A stretch of 34,612 nt of DNA, from NCBI GenBank assembly GCA_015499995.1, contig JADNRV010000440.1:1-34612 (forward strand), given 5' to 3'. This document shows positions 1-10,155 of the stretch, one piece after another. Position 1 is the first letter of the stretch, and each line of letters opens with the position of its first letter. The position numbers and the translations under genes are program-made. The stretch is from Flammula alnicola (lineage: Eukaryota; Basidiomycota; Agaricomycetes; Agaricales; Strophariaceae). The notes below the pieces were generated by a model. The model made no database searches, was not told the DNA's origin, and saw nothing but the letters and a program-made list of their open reading frames with translations.

Positions 1-1414
1 TAATTATGCTCGTCATCTGGCTAACGGCACTGGGGCTTCCCAAGTTTAGGGCTGGGCAGCAATCCATTTTTAACCGCGAAGTTTGACGCGCTGTTGTCGC
101 AGCGGCCGTGCATTTCCCGCTAAATAAGACGCGCGTGTTAGGTATCACATCGCTATCATTCTCGCTACCCCGACATCACCAAACGCGCATTTACGCCAAA
201 GCAATACTAATGACCTCGCGCGAGACGCAGACGTATGACCTAACACGCTCGAGTAAGTAGCTTGAAAGCAAAACGGACGGTGCGGACCAAGTCCTCACAG
301 GCTTAAATACCCCCATCCGAGCACTTCGAAAAGCCAACACCCCGCGTCCGAGATAGCACGGGAAAGGATAGATTGCGATGCGGAAATGTGAGTCATGATG
401 GGCTTCGAGGATTGGAAACTTTCCTTCTTGTCTCTTTTTCTCCTCTGTTACAAAGTAAAGTATAATGATAATCGTGATGAGGAGCTTGAGAAATTTATTA
501 CGCAAGGTGGCCTAGATTTTCTCCGATGGGACGAAATCTGTCTCAAAACGGCAAGAATGGGCGTACGCTTAGGGTTCTTGGGAATAATTCAGGACCGAAA
601 GAAGAGGAAGATAGGAACTCCAAGAAGGGACCTCCTTTTCGTCCAGGGGAAGGGCCCAGTAGCCATCGCCGTGATTAGTGTTCCGATTAAGAGGGATACA
701 TATTACACGGAGGTCGTCGTTGGGGCTGCACGGGACACTTATCTCACTTGTATGTAATGTTCTCAGCATCACACCTTGAAGCAACCATGCCTTACATACG
801 ATGCAACAGAACAGAACGTTAACATGTTCCATAGTGCTAATATGATTTTACTCCGAGTACCGAAGTTATAAATTGATCAGAGGGTAGCACGGTGTGGGTG
901 TGTGGTGAGGAAAACTAATAATACCACCACCGAGCTCATACCGACATATACGACATCAACGGGATCAAGCCCGATAAATACAGACTGAGAGAAGGTCCTC
1001 TCCGAGGTTTCTGATAGGGCGGTCCAGGTTATACCTAGACTGTACAATAGCAATCGTTACAAGACCGGTCCTATATGCTGTGCTTGAATAATAATAACAA
1101 ACGAGGGTGAGATATTAAGCAAATGAATAGTTTATGCGATGTAGATGATAGACGCCCGCCATTTAATAGATGATAGGATAAATGCGCTAGACGGTGAAGG
1201 CTGTGGGTCGTAAATATAACAAGCCTAGCCCCGGGTAAGTAACGTTGGCCCACTATTTGGGGGTGAGGCGGTATCGGATTATTTATGCAGGTCGCATGAA
1301 ACAGAACATCGTGATGATCATCCGAGGGCGAAAAGGAGGAGAAAAAATTGGAGGCGCGCCGCAAACGAGTGTAAAGATAGACCAGGGTCGGTGATGGATG
1401 AGACGGACGAGCTG
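1..1414. other. No supported gene
   Basis: Open frames here are short (about 120 codons or fewer), overlap on both strands, lack splice-consistent extensions and show no motif I recognise. The stretch lies beyond the 3' end of the P450 gene on the minus strand, so its right end probably includes that gene's 3' UTR and terminator. No tRNA-like or repeat structure stood out. Confidence 0.5.
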
Positions 1415-4400
1415 CTACGTCTCTGCAAAGGTGCAGAGGGGCGGGAAGATTGTGGGAGCTGTTTGTGGTTTAGAGGTAGTCGCCGAGGCCGAACACAAAG
1501 CTCGTGATATATTCAGAGGCATCTGGTTCCCTAGGTGTGGTTCTGATTTTACAAAAGGCCGTGTGACCACACTAGGGAGAAGGGGAGAAATGAAATAGAA
1601 CAGATCAGTGAAAGGATTCATGTTGATTCGTTTGGATTGAAGGCAAAAGAAAGGCAGAACGGAGAAAGGGCGAGGCTTGATCAAGACCTATTCATTGCCT
1701 TGCGTCCCGCATCGGGCCGCGACTTTCCAGGAAACGGATCGATAGTGGACCAGAACAGGACGAGGGACAAGAGAGAATTTGGGTTTAGATAGTGGTGAAA
1801 GTGAGTGCGGAGCATGCGGCGACTGCCGCCGAAATGAAAGAAAGAGTTCTCTCTTCGACTGACGACAGCCAGAACTGAAGTGAAAAAGAGGAGAGAAAAC
1901 ATGACTCACTTCACTTTCTTCTCGATAACCATCGCGGGGTCGATGGAGAACTCGATGTCCTTCACTAGCACATAGAGGAAGATTTTAATCCTGTAATCGC
2001 GGGATCAGTAAAAGAGGGTCAATATAACTTCACACAATACACAATTGAGGGCGTGCGCCAAGGAAAATAGTGTCAGGGGTGCACCGCAAGAGCGATGCAA
2101 GGGAAGAATGGATGGAAAACATCAAAGTCTAATCAAGAAAGAAAGAAAAGAAAAGGAAGGCAGAAGCAAAATAGGAATAGATTGAAGGAATAAAAGGCCG
2201 AAGTTGACAGAAAAAATATCGGAGATGAAATGCGAGATAGGCAGGAGCGATCCAGGAGCTCGATCCCAACTCCGCGAACTCGAGGGCGGGCTCATTACGA
2301 TCATGCACGCAAGCCAAACGTAGTGAATCTTAAACCCGCCCATGATGATGGGACGCCGCCGCCCACACCAGGCTCCTAAGCCAATCAATCAACCCATGTC
2401 CCAGCTTGTATACCGCACTCCATCAAGGATAGTGAGGAATCGATGCACCGCCTGGTCGATAAGCACCCTGATGCATCCAACGTTAACCTAAACATCCGAC
2501 TCCGAGAAACACGCCCCAGCTTCTTCCGGGCATTATTCACTGACAAGGTCCAGTGGCCATTCCTCGTCGCTTGCTTGCTTGCAGGAACTCGATCTTCCCC
2601 GATGCGTCGACACGAATCAGGAGTCCAATTCGAGCCCAATGGCAAGAGCACCCTGCGAGACCCTGCGCGGCGCACAGCCAAATACGACCACATAAATGAT
2701 CCTGACGATCGCGATCTGAACCGAGCCACCTGTGAACAGACCGAGGACCTTCGACGATGCGGAAGCAAATCGACCCAACAAGGGTACTAGCATACGCGAA
2801 GGGGGCGCGGAGGCAAAAACGAACAGAAAACTGAACAGAACATAAATAGCCAAGTTCGGAACAGCGAGGAAATAAAGAAAGGAGAAAAAGGAGAACAAAG
2901 AGAGAACATTGTTTCCAGCGCAGCCACTTTGACCCGCAGTCCCATCCTATCCGGCCATATAGGAATTTGCGGTGAGGATAATACACCTCAGGTACCCTGC
3001 AGACAAGCTGCACGGTCGTATGGTGAATAGTTCTGCACATGCGTATGTGCATACACTGCAATGCGTTGGCTTTGATGTTTCCTCTGATGGAGTAGCCATA
3101 AAACTCTAACTCCGGGTTTTCTCACACTTCCACCATGCAATGAAAGCATGTATGGAGAAGGAGAACCCATGGTAGGGCTATGATTGTGCGCCAATTGTTT
3201 GATCACACAATCACGTAAATTCCGTCCTTGAAAGAACGAAACATGGAAAGGAGAAATGAAAATGAAATGGATTCCAAAAAAGTAAAGGAACATAGGATGG
3301 AAGTGGTGAATGAAGTTGGAGGATAAATCTTTGAAACAACAACCGGAGCAGAGCATCTCGAGAGAGCAAGCACAGACAAATCGAGAAAACGGAAACATAG
3401 AAAGGAGCACTCACTCAATGAGTGCAAACTTGTAGCCAATGCACGCCCTATTGCCACCGAGGGGATTGCCGTTCAGGAACGTGAGGGTATTGGAATACAA
3501 TCCGGGAATCGCACGAGCGCCTTGGGGAGGAGCAGCCCAACGTTCCGGCCTGTAACAATGTTAAGCCATACATAGTCAGTAAACGGCGTGCAATCAGATA
3601 ACGCAACACAATAGAATAAGATCAAGTGATAGAGATAGGAAAAGCCGCTAAGAAGATGAGAGAGAAACAATTGATTGACCAAGTCAGGAAGTGGTTTTCG
3701 TAAACGGTGACTCGTTCAACGAGGCCCGAGATAAGAGCTAGGAAACTGCGCACCACATAGTCGTGGTACTCCAACATGGAGTATAAACCAGAAAAAGAAA
3801 GCGTTGAAACCCATGATCAGACAATGATCTGCCTTGGGGACCGGGGTAACGCGGAGAACGGCATGGAAATACGAGGGCGTATTTGCGCATTGCCTTTCGC
3901 TAGGGTCTCTGTAAAACAAGCACCGCGGCGGCAAGGCGAGGATAAGAGAGAGCACAAAAGCGACCAAGCCCTACCCACGAACTCGCCCTCAAGTTCGATT
4001 CGAGAACGAGCCAGGCGATGCCTCTCACGCGAATCATGCAGAACAAATGCACATGCCCGAAGAAGGGTTATGAAGCACTTCTCGCCGGCGCTCCCAAAGA
4101 TGTATCCTCTGACACAATCAAGCCATCAGCACGCGGTGACACACGCAATTGCAAATTGTGCAATGACTCCGGATGCGCTGATATCTTCCCTTCATCTTAT
4201 CCGGACAAGACAAGCCATCCATCCTCCCAATCACGGAGAAAGAAAGAACGAACCACGAGTGAGGAAAATGAAAAACACGCACCTAAACACACCCGCATCA
4301 GGACCCCAAAACGCCTCGCTTTTGTTGATCGCCTGAATGGGCACAGATATGATATCCCACTTGCGCACGGGAATGCTCCACCGTCTCCTGCCCTTCTCGT

Positions 4401-7400
4401 CAACGTAGCCCGATTCGACCATCGGTCCTCCACCTCCAACTCCAACTCCGACGCCACCGCTTTGCAGCGGTATCTCATCCTCATCGCGCATGCACACCCG
4501 CATCGTATTCGTCACCGGCGCATGCACCCGCAGACTCTCGCGCACCACCCAGTCGAGGTACTCGCATCTCGCAATGCGCTCCGTCAGGTCTTCCTGCTCC
4601 GCGGGGGACGACGGCGCAGCCGCAGCCGCAGGGGCCTCAGTTTCGACGCTCCCAAGTGCCTCCCTCAGCCGATCCTGCACGCGGACATCCTTTGCAAGCG
4701 CATATAGACACCATGTCAGCGCAGACGACGTCGTCTCGTGCCCCGCCGCGAGGAACGTCGAGATTTGGCACAGGACTTCCTCCACGGACATCTGCTGCGC
4801 CGGCACAGACGACATGTTCGATTGGACTGTGCAAATGGATTGAGTGACAAAATAGTGAAAACAAAGTGCACGACGCACCAAGGAGACTTAAGATATCCCG
4901 TCCTTGGTTTGCACTTTGCGATGTGGAACTCCGAGGCGAGGCATTGGCCTTCGATTTTGATTTCGAATTCGACTTGAAATCTTCAAGTTGGCCAAGTCGT
5001 TGTTCCTCCAAAGCCGCCTGGCGCCTCTCCTCGATAAGTGCGAGTCCTATCCGACGCATCGTTGCCTGCGCTTGCACCATAGTGGCACTGTTTCGTCGCT
5101 ATAACGCAGAGGTTAGCATGTGCATTAGCAGCTTGCAAATGCATCAAGCAATCAAAAAGGTATGAGAGAAAAAGGAGGAAAAAGATGAAAAAGAAAATAG
5201 CACATCTATATACCCGGTAAGACACCGATGCCATTCACGCACACGTCCGAGGACTGACAAGCGGCGTTGACAGCACCTCATTTCGCTTGACAGATACCCC
5301 GACCCAAACCACCATGAAACGCGATTTGCGCTGTCCTTCGTCGACAGCGGTAAGTCATTTAATAAACCGGAACCCCCGACATATCGTTAAATGTATAACG
5401 GAGAGTCGACGGAGATGGAGGCATGTGCGCGCACGGACACGGAAGCAAATGCGCATTGCGCCGCACTGCACGCTAAGCGGTGGAAGAAATGCCTCCGTGC
5501 TCCCACAACGAAATTTTTCAAAAGCAAGACGAGGAAGGAGAAGTGGAAAGCCCCCAAGCCTGAACGCAGAACGCAACAGCGCACGATACGGCCTAACCCC
5601 CTCTGTCATGTCATGCATGGCCCCGCTGGTGGGCTTTTGGGGCTCCGGCAATCCACGTCCTCGCTCCTCCGCACCGATAGCACCGTCGATCAACCTATCC
5701 ATCCATGCACCCGTCACCCATCCAACCATCCCTCGACATCGACATCGATCATCATCATTAGTGCATATGCGCATCCCTTAAGCCTAGCGCACCCCGGACC
5801 TGCCACTAACACCGACGTCACCGGTCACCCACCACGCGCCGGCGCATCACAGTACTCGTTCAAGAAAGGCTAATTGCCTCTTGCGTCTTCCGTCGGTGAC
5901 AAGTAGGCCGCCGGCGAAATATGTCAGATTCTCGACGATGCAACGATGCAACGCGATCGACGGAGATGTCTTTTTGACATATGCAATAGAGTATATGGGC
6001 CAGCCCAAGGCGGCGGCCGTAAATGGGGTGTGGAGGCTGTCATCCCTCGGGCCTCTCGCTCCCCACCCTGCACGCATGCAGCCTGGACTCTGCGCGATAG
6101 AGAGTCGCCGACGCTCGGCTGAGCTGTCTGTTTTGCCTGCCTGCATGTCCGTCCGTCCCGTCTGTTGGTTGGTTGGATGCCCCAGTACCAACCCGATGTG
6201 GATGTGTGTTGTGTGTGCCACAAGCCCAACAAATCCAAAAACCCAAAAACCCGAAAAACGAAGACGACGACAACGACGGACTTGGTGGCGGCAAAAACCC
6301 AACCGCGAAGACCGACGGAGATGTACGGATGTCGTTTGGCAGACATACACATTGTACTTACGGCCAACCAAAACCCCATATATGGATGTCGGGCCGCCCA
6401 CACCCCAGGCCCCTCACATCCACCGTGCAACCCGACTCCGCATCTCCGTAGCCCAACCAATCAGAGCCAAAATCAAAATCCTGATGAACACAACGGCAAC
6501 GGCAACGAAGCAAAGACCCAACCGCGAATACTGTACGAGTGTCATCATCCTCGGCCGCACCAAATGGGAAATTCGAACACCCAATCGATGCCAAAACCAA
6601 AAAAATCAAAGCCGACGACGGCAAAAACTCAACCGCGAATACGAACGAGTAGCGCTCAGCACCACCATCACCATCCTCAACCATACTAAATATAATTCAT
6701 TCGAACGCCTAACCAACGGGCAAAGCGGACAAGGACCTGAAAAACGCCGGAGGCCAAAACCCCGAGGACGCCTCCGAATTGCCCGATGCAAGCCCTGCAG
6801 GGCGATTGAAACCACGCAGAAAGAAATGACCAAAAGGCGCTCGTCGGATGAAACGCACGCACAAGAAAGCAACACCGCGCCAGACCGCAAAAAGAAGGCA
6901 AAGTGAAAATCCACGAATTAAAAATAAAACGCAATGAAGCGAAAGGGAAAACGCAAAGGAGAAAGAAGCCAAGCACAAGGCAAAAGAAAGAAAAAAGAAA
7001 GCAGCAAAGACTCACGAATCGCCTGAGAAAGGGAAACCAGACCTGAAGGATAGTCATGACGCGGAACTTGCGCGCGGTGGAGAAGATGACGCTGAAGGCG
7101 CGGGCGAGCTCGTTGGTGTCGTCCGTCAGCGCGTTGAAGGCGTATCCGAAGCCTGTGTGAGGTACATAAGTAAGAGTCATCATCACAAGAGGGAAAAGGA
7201 AAGGGAATAATTCGAACAGTTCGAATTGAACGCGCACCTGCAAGCCCAATAGTATCCAGCGTCGCACGGCCGAGCCATAGGAGCGCGTCGACGCGCGTGA
7301 TCGCATGTTCCCGTCCTTCTTCCGAGTCTGCGTTGTTGTTGTCAGTTGTATTCCCGTTGTCAAGATCGATTTGGGAGCGCCAGATGTCGCGAAGCTGGAT

Positions 7401-8292
7401 AGTGGTGCGCAGTGCGCAGTTCGTAGTAGCGATCACGCGTGAAATTTAAAAAAGAAAAAAAATGAGGGGACGTAAATTGGTTAGGGTTACTTTTAGCCAA
7501 GCAGTTGAGAGTAGGCCGGAGTGGCGCACCTCGGTAGCTTTGTCCCAAAATATGGGTGTGAGGGATTTGATGTGGGACGTGGAGAAGGCGGGTGTCTATT
7601 GGTAGAAACGGGATTAGTTTCGTCGATGAAAAATTCGAATTCGAAGGATAGAAGTATAAGGTTGGAAGACGCAACCTGGAAGGTTTGAAAGGAACACAGA
7701 CGCATCGGCATCGACACGGTGATCATGGTGATATCGGAGGTCGTCATCGTGTACGGCATACGTAATTAAGGGATGGAGGGTAGGTAAAAATAAAGATATG
7801 ATAGATGGGAGACGTACAAGGATTTTGCGCTGAAGGATAGATGGGAGTGTCAAATCAGACGGGCGCGATAGATAGGATCGGTAGAAAAATAGAACGCACC
7901 TGACGCCTATGGTCCTCGCCCTCGACAGTGAGCAACCCATCATGGCCGGCAGCCATACTCGCGAGACTGTCTCTGACAAAGTCAGGTTTCGGGTAGTCGT
8001 AGGCGTTGCCGAGAATGTGGGCGACAGCGACGGGGTCGGTGGTCATGAGGCGGCAGCCGCCAATGAATCCGCGGTATACAAAGGAGTGGCCATAGCGATT
8101 GACCCAGTTGGCGATGAGGTTGTTGTTCTCCTGGTCGTGCATTTCCTCGAGGTTGCCCATGAAGAAGGACGGGGAGGGCGGGCCGGGGAGGTGGCGGAGG
8201 GGGGACCTGCGCTGCCGGAAGAGGAGGAGGAGGAAGGAATGGAGGAATGCGAGGAGAAGGAGGACTGCCATGAATGCATAGAGGAGGGCCAT
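1415..8292 (-). CDS. Cytochrome P450 monooxygenase, ten exons
   Basis: Haem-thiolate monooxygenase, presumably ER-anchored and served by P450 reductase; substrate unknown. Exons in coding order: 8292-7900, 7829-7818, 7595-7530, 7394-7238, 7152-7016, 5098-4879, 4826-4283, 3549-3415, 1990-1910, 1571-1415; 1902 nt, 633 aa, every junction GT...AG and in phase. The start is the ATG in a CCATGG context at 8292. An N-terminal hydrophobic anchor is followed by an RHLPGPP hinge. The oxygen-binding I-helix reads AGHETT (about 356-361), the K-helix ExxR is ESLR (425-428), PERW lies near 511-514, and the haem ligand is Cys546 in [12 protein letters not shown]. The C-terminal part ([14 protein letters not shown], then [19 protein letters not shown]) fits fungal CYP4/CYP52-like enzymes. 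It is longer than the usual 500-560 aa because of Asn/Asp-, Ala- and Gly-rich loop insertions. Introns of 1917, 1424 and 733 nt are exceptional. The family call is firm, the subfamily is not. Confidence 0.93.
1991..3414 (-). other. 1424-nt intron of the P450 gene
   Basis: This intron separates the haem-loop exon (ending in ALIE) from the IKIFLYVL exon. The donor is GTGAGT just after 3415 and the acceptor ATTACAG lies just before 1990. Splicing rebuilds the Glu codon as GA+G and keeps frame. Overlapping open frames inside it on both strands show no recognisable domain, and no terminal repeat or transposase motif was seen. It may contain an old insertion, which is inference from size alone. Confidence 0.75.
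3550..4282 (-). other. 733-nt intron of the P450 gene
   Basis: The intron lies between the exon ending in GPDAGVF and the exon starting PERW. Donor GTGCGT follows 4283 and acceptor TTACAG precedes 3549; the split Arg codon is AG+G. Open frames within it (for example 3716-3967 minus and 3776-4336 plus) have no recognisable domain and are treated as chance. Confidence 0.75.
5099..7015 (-). other. 1917-nt intron of the P450 gene
   Basis: The donor GTGAGT follows the exon ending FPFLRRF, and the acceptor TTATAG precedes the exon that encodes [14 protein letters not shown]. Both flanking exons are clear P450 sequence, so the intron borders are well supported. The plus strand of the intron is C/A-rich and carries a long stop-free frame (5881-6906) that begins at TTG and encodes no known domain; I regard it as a composition effect. 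A degenerate repeat near 6.3-6.7 kb is listed separately. Confidence 0.75.
6296..6720 (+). repeat. Degenerate repeat with about 110-bp spacing
   Basis: The core CAACCGCGAA, preceded by a C/A-rich stretch (aaaaaccc, aaagaccc or aaaactc), occurs with AACCGCGAA beginning at 6301, 6520 and 6631. The spacing is 219 and 111 bp, which is two units and one unit of about 110 bp. The last two copies also share a downstream ATTCGAAC followed by C-rich sequence. Between the first two cores, near 6424, lies a weaker variant. The array is inside the largest P450 intron. It could be a decayed minisatellite; I see no coding sense in it. Confidence 0.4.
7209..7227. repeat. Palindrome AATTCGAAC-A-GTTCGAATT
   Basis: Nine-base arms are perfectly inverted around a single central A, inside an 85-nt P450 intron (7153-7237). 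It could form a small hairpin in the pre-mRNA or be a dimeric protein site. No function is shown. Confidence 0.45.
7818..7829 (-). other. 12-nt microexon of the P450 gene (RKIL)
   Basis: On the minus strand CTTCAG precedes CGCAAAATCCTT and GTACGT follows. Joining exon 1 (ending GEDHRRQ), this microexon and the next exon (starting [14 protein letters not shown]) gives HRRQ-RKIL-TPAF, the classic C-helix region of fungal P450s. Without it the gene would still be in frame (12 nt) but would lose four conserved residues. The flanking introns are 70 and 222 nt. Confidence 0.8.
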
Positions 8293-8402
8293 GGCGAGAG
8301 GGAGAGAAACAAAGGCATTCAACTGTGCAGATAACTTGAGTCAACGACCGAGCAGACCGATGGCTAATTACAGCCAAATGTCAGCCATCTGTCAAATTTC
8401 AA
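8293..8402. promoter_or_regulatory. Compact divergent promoter with an AP-1/Gcn4-like site
   Basis: Only 110 bp separate the start codons of the P450 (minus) and the METTL25-family gene (plus), so both 5' UTRs and the core promoter elements must share or overlap this space. It contains one exact TGAGTCA at 8337-8343, the binding sequence of Gcn4/AP-1-type bZIP factors. No clear TATA box or CCAAT box is visible. The regulatory reading is inference. Confidence 0.4.
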
Positions 8403-10155
8403 ATGTTCTACCCCGACGTGTCCGACCTCTCCCATGCTTTCCTCAATCACCCATTCACCCAAGCCATCCTCCGCACCCACCCAAACACACACGCACTCCG
8501 CCCCTTTCTGAATATCCCATCCATCTCTTGGCTTTCCCTCGTCCGGGCATATCTGTCCGAGGCCGACGTTCCCCAGGAAATCCCACAAGATATCCAGCAG
8601 TTCATCACCACCATCCGCACTCTCCAGCTCCCCCGTCCACCGATCGCCCTCAATGTCCTCGCCCTCCCCTCCGAGCACGGCATGTCGCCCAAAAAATCAC
8701 ACGAAGTCGCGCGAATGGCCACCTATACCGTCCACCTCGTGCGCGCCAACGCCCTCCCCGAACACACCCTCCGCATCGTAGACGTCGGCGCCGGCCAGGG
8801 CTACCTCACCCGCGCACTCAAGTCCCACCTCCCCCACGCCCACATCCTCGCCCTCGATGCCGACGAGCAGCAGACCCTCGGCGCCCAGCGCTGGGAGCGT
8901 CGTCTCCTTCCACATGCCGACCCGCCTATCGCCCATCGCACTATCCTCATCTCTCCCCGCGCATTGTTGCATACCGTCGATGATTGGGTGGGAGAGTCGG
9001 ATCGACCGGTCCCTGTGGTCTTCGTCGCACTCCATGCTTGCGGATCCTTAACGCCTGATGTCCTCCGTGTGTTCATCGCATCCACAACATCGCCCAGGGC
9101 AGCCTGGTACCCAGCAGCCGTCGTCGCTGTCGGATGTTGCTACAATCTCATGAATCCATCAGGTCCGTATATTCTACATATCTCTCTCTTTCATTACCCA
9201 TACAAAAGTACCTGACCTTGTTACATTAGATTTCCCACTATCCTCCACCCACATCAGCAATCCCCACCCGCTCGACCTCCCCACATCCGCATTCCACCTC
9301 GCAGCCCAGATCCCCTCGACATGGCTCCTGCCCTCAGAGTCATCGCCCCCAACACCACACCGCGCCGTCGCACTCGCAGTCCGCAAAGTCACCTGGCGCG
9401 CCCTCCTCGAACGCGCCCTGCAAACCGCCACCCCCGCAGCGCCGCCTTCACAACCCGAAACAGAAACTCCATCATCATCATCATCACCACCACCGCCCTT
9501 CCAACCCCAACCCAACAAATCCAAATCAGCCACCGTCCCCGCGCGCTGGCCCCGCCGTCCAGAGATGTGGGCTCAGGGCGCGTCCGCCTCCTCTTCCTCG
9601 TCTGCATCCGAGTCTTCTCCCACCCCAACCACCCAAGAACCCGCCCCCACCACCACCACCACCACCGGCACAGGCCACACCCCCTCCCTCCTCCGCCTCG
9701 GCCGCCTCCGCGACTCCGCCTACGCGTCCTGGCCCACCTTCCTCCGCGTCGCCGGCGAGCGCATGCGCGTGGTCTTCGATGATGACGATGGGGTCCTTGA
9801 CCGCCGCCGCTGCGCCGACGACAACGAGGAGTTGAAGCTGGAAAGCCTAGAAAGACAGCTCGAGGTCCTGCACGTCCTGCGGTGCCTCGTCGGCCCGGTC
9901 GTGGAGAGTGTGGTTTTGCGCGATCGGGTGGGGTGGGTGCGGGAGGCGCTGGCGCTGGGCGGGGGGTGCCGTGCAGGTACGGGTGCGGGTGGCGGGTTGG
10001 CAGAGGAGGAGGTGGTGGTGGAGGAGGTGGTGGAGGAGGAGGAGAGGGAGGGTGGGAGGCTATGCGTCGAGCTTGTGAATTTGTTTGACCAGGCGACGGG
10101 TAGTGGGAGGAACGTGGCTATCGTCGTCGCGCCTGTGATGCCTGCGCTGCCTTGA
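8403..10155 (+). CDS. METTL25/RRNAD1-family methyltransferase-like protein
   Basis: Predicted SAM-dependent methyltransferase of the METTL25/METTL25B family; substrate not inferable here. Two exons, 8403-9162 and 9230-10155, separated by a 67-nt GT...AG intron, give 1686 nt (561 aa). Family hallmarks are MSPKKSHEV (94-102), the SAM motif I VDVGAGQGYL (126-135), VALHACGSLTPD (208-219) and VGCCYNLM (243-250), followed by the DFPLSS junction made by splicing. The C-terminal half has low-complexity inserts (Ser, Pro/Thr and Glu/Val tracts near the end) in very GC-rich DNA. The start is the first ATG that keeps the N-terminal region in frame. It is divergent from the P450 gene. Family assignment is firm; exact length of the C-terminal inserts depends on the assembly being correct in repetitive GC-rich DNA. 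Confidence 0.88.

Noticed and set aside
2443..2790. Open frames on both strands inside P450 intron 8, including a possible alternative P450 C-terminus (GLRVKVAAL) near 2900-2960
   Set aside because: The true C-terminus is the exon pair 1990-1910 and 1571-1415, which carries clear P450 sequence and correct phases. The resemblance near 2900 is coincidental.
5881..6906. A 341-codon open frame on the plus strand, antisense within the largest P450 intron
   Set aside because: It starts at TTG, not ATG, encodes no known domain, is dominated by Arg/Lys/Pro/Thr from C/A-rich DNA, and runs through the degenerate repeat. Best explained by low T content suppressing stops.
8293..8322. Ten extra N-terminal residues for the P450 starting at 8322
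   Set aside because: That start would be a TTG codon. The ATG at 8292 has an ideal context and leads straight into the membrane anchor.
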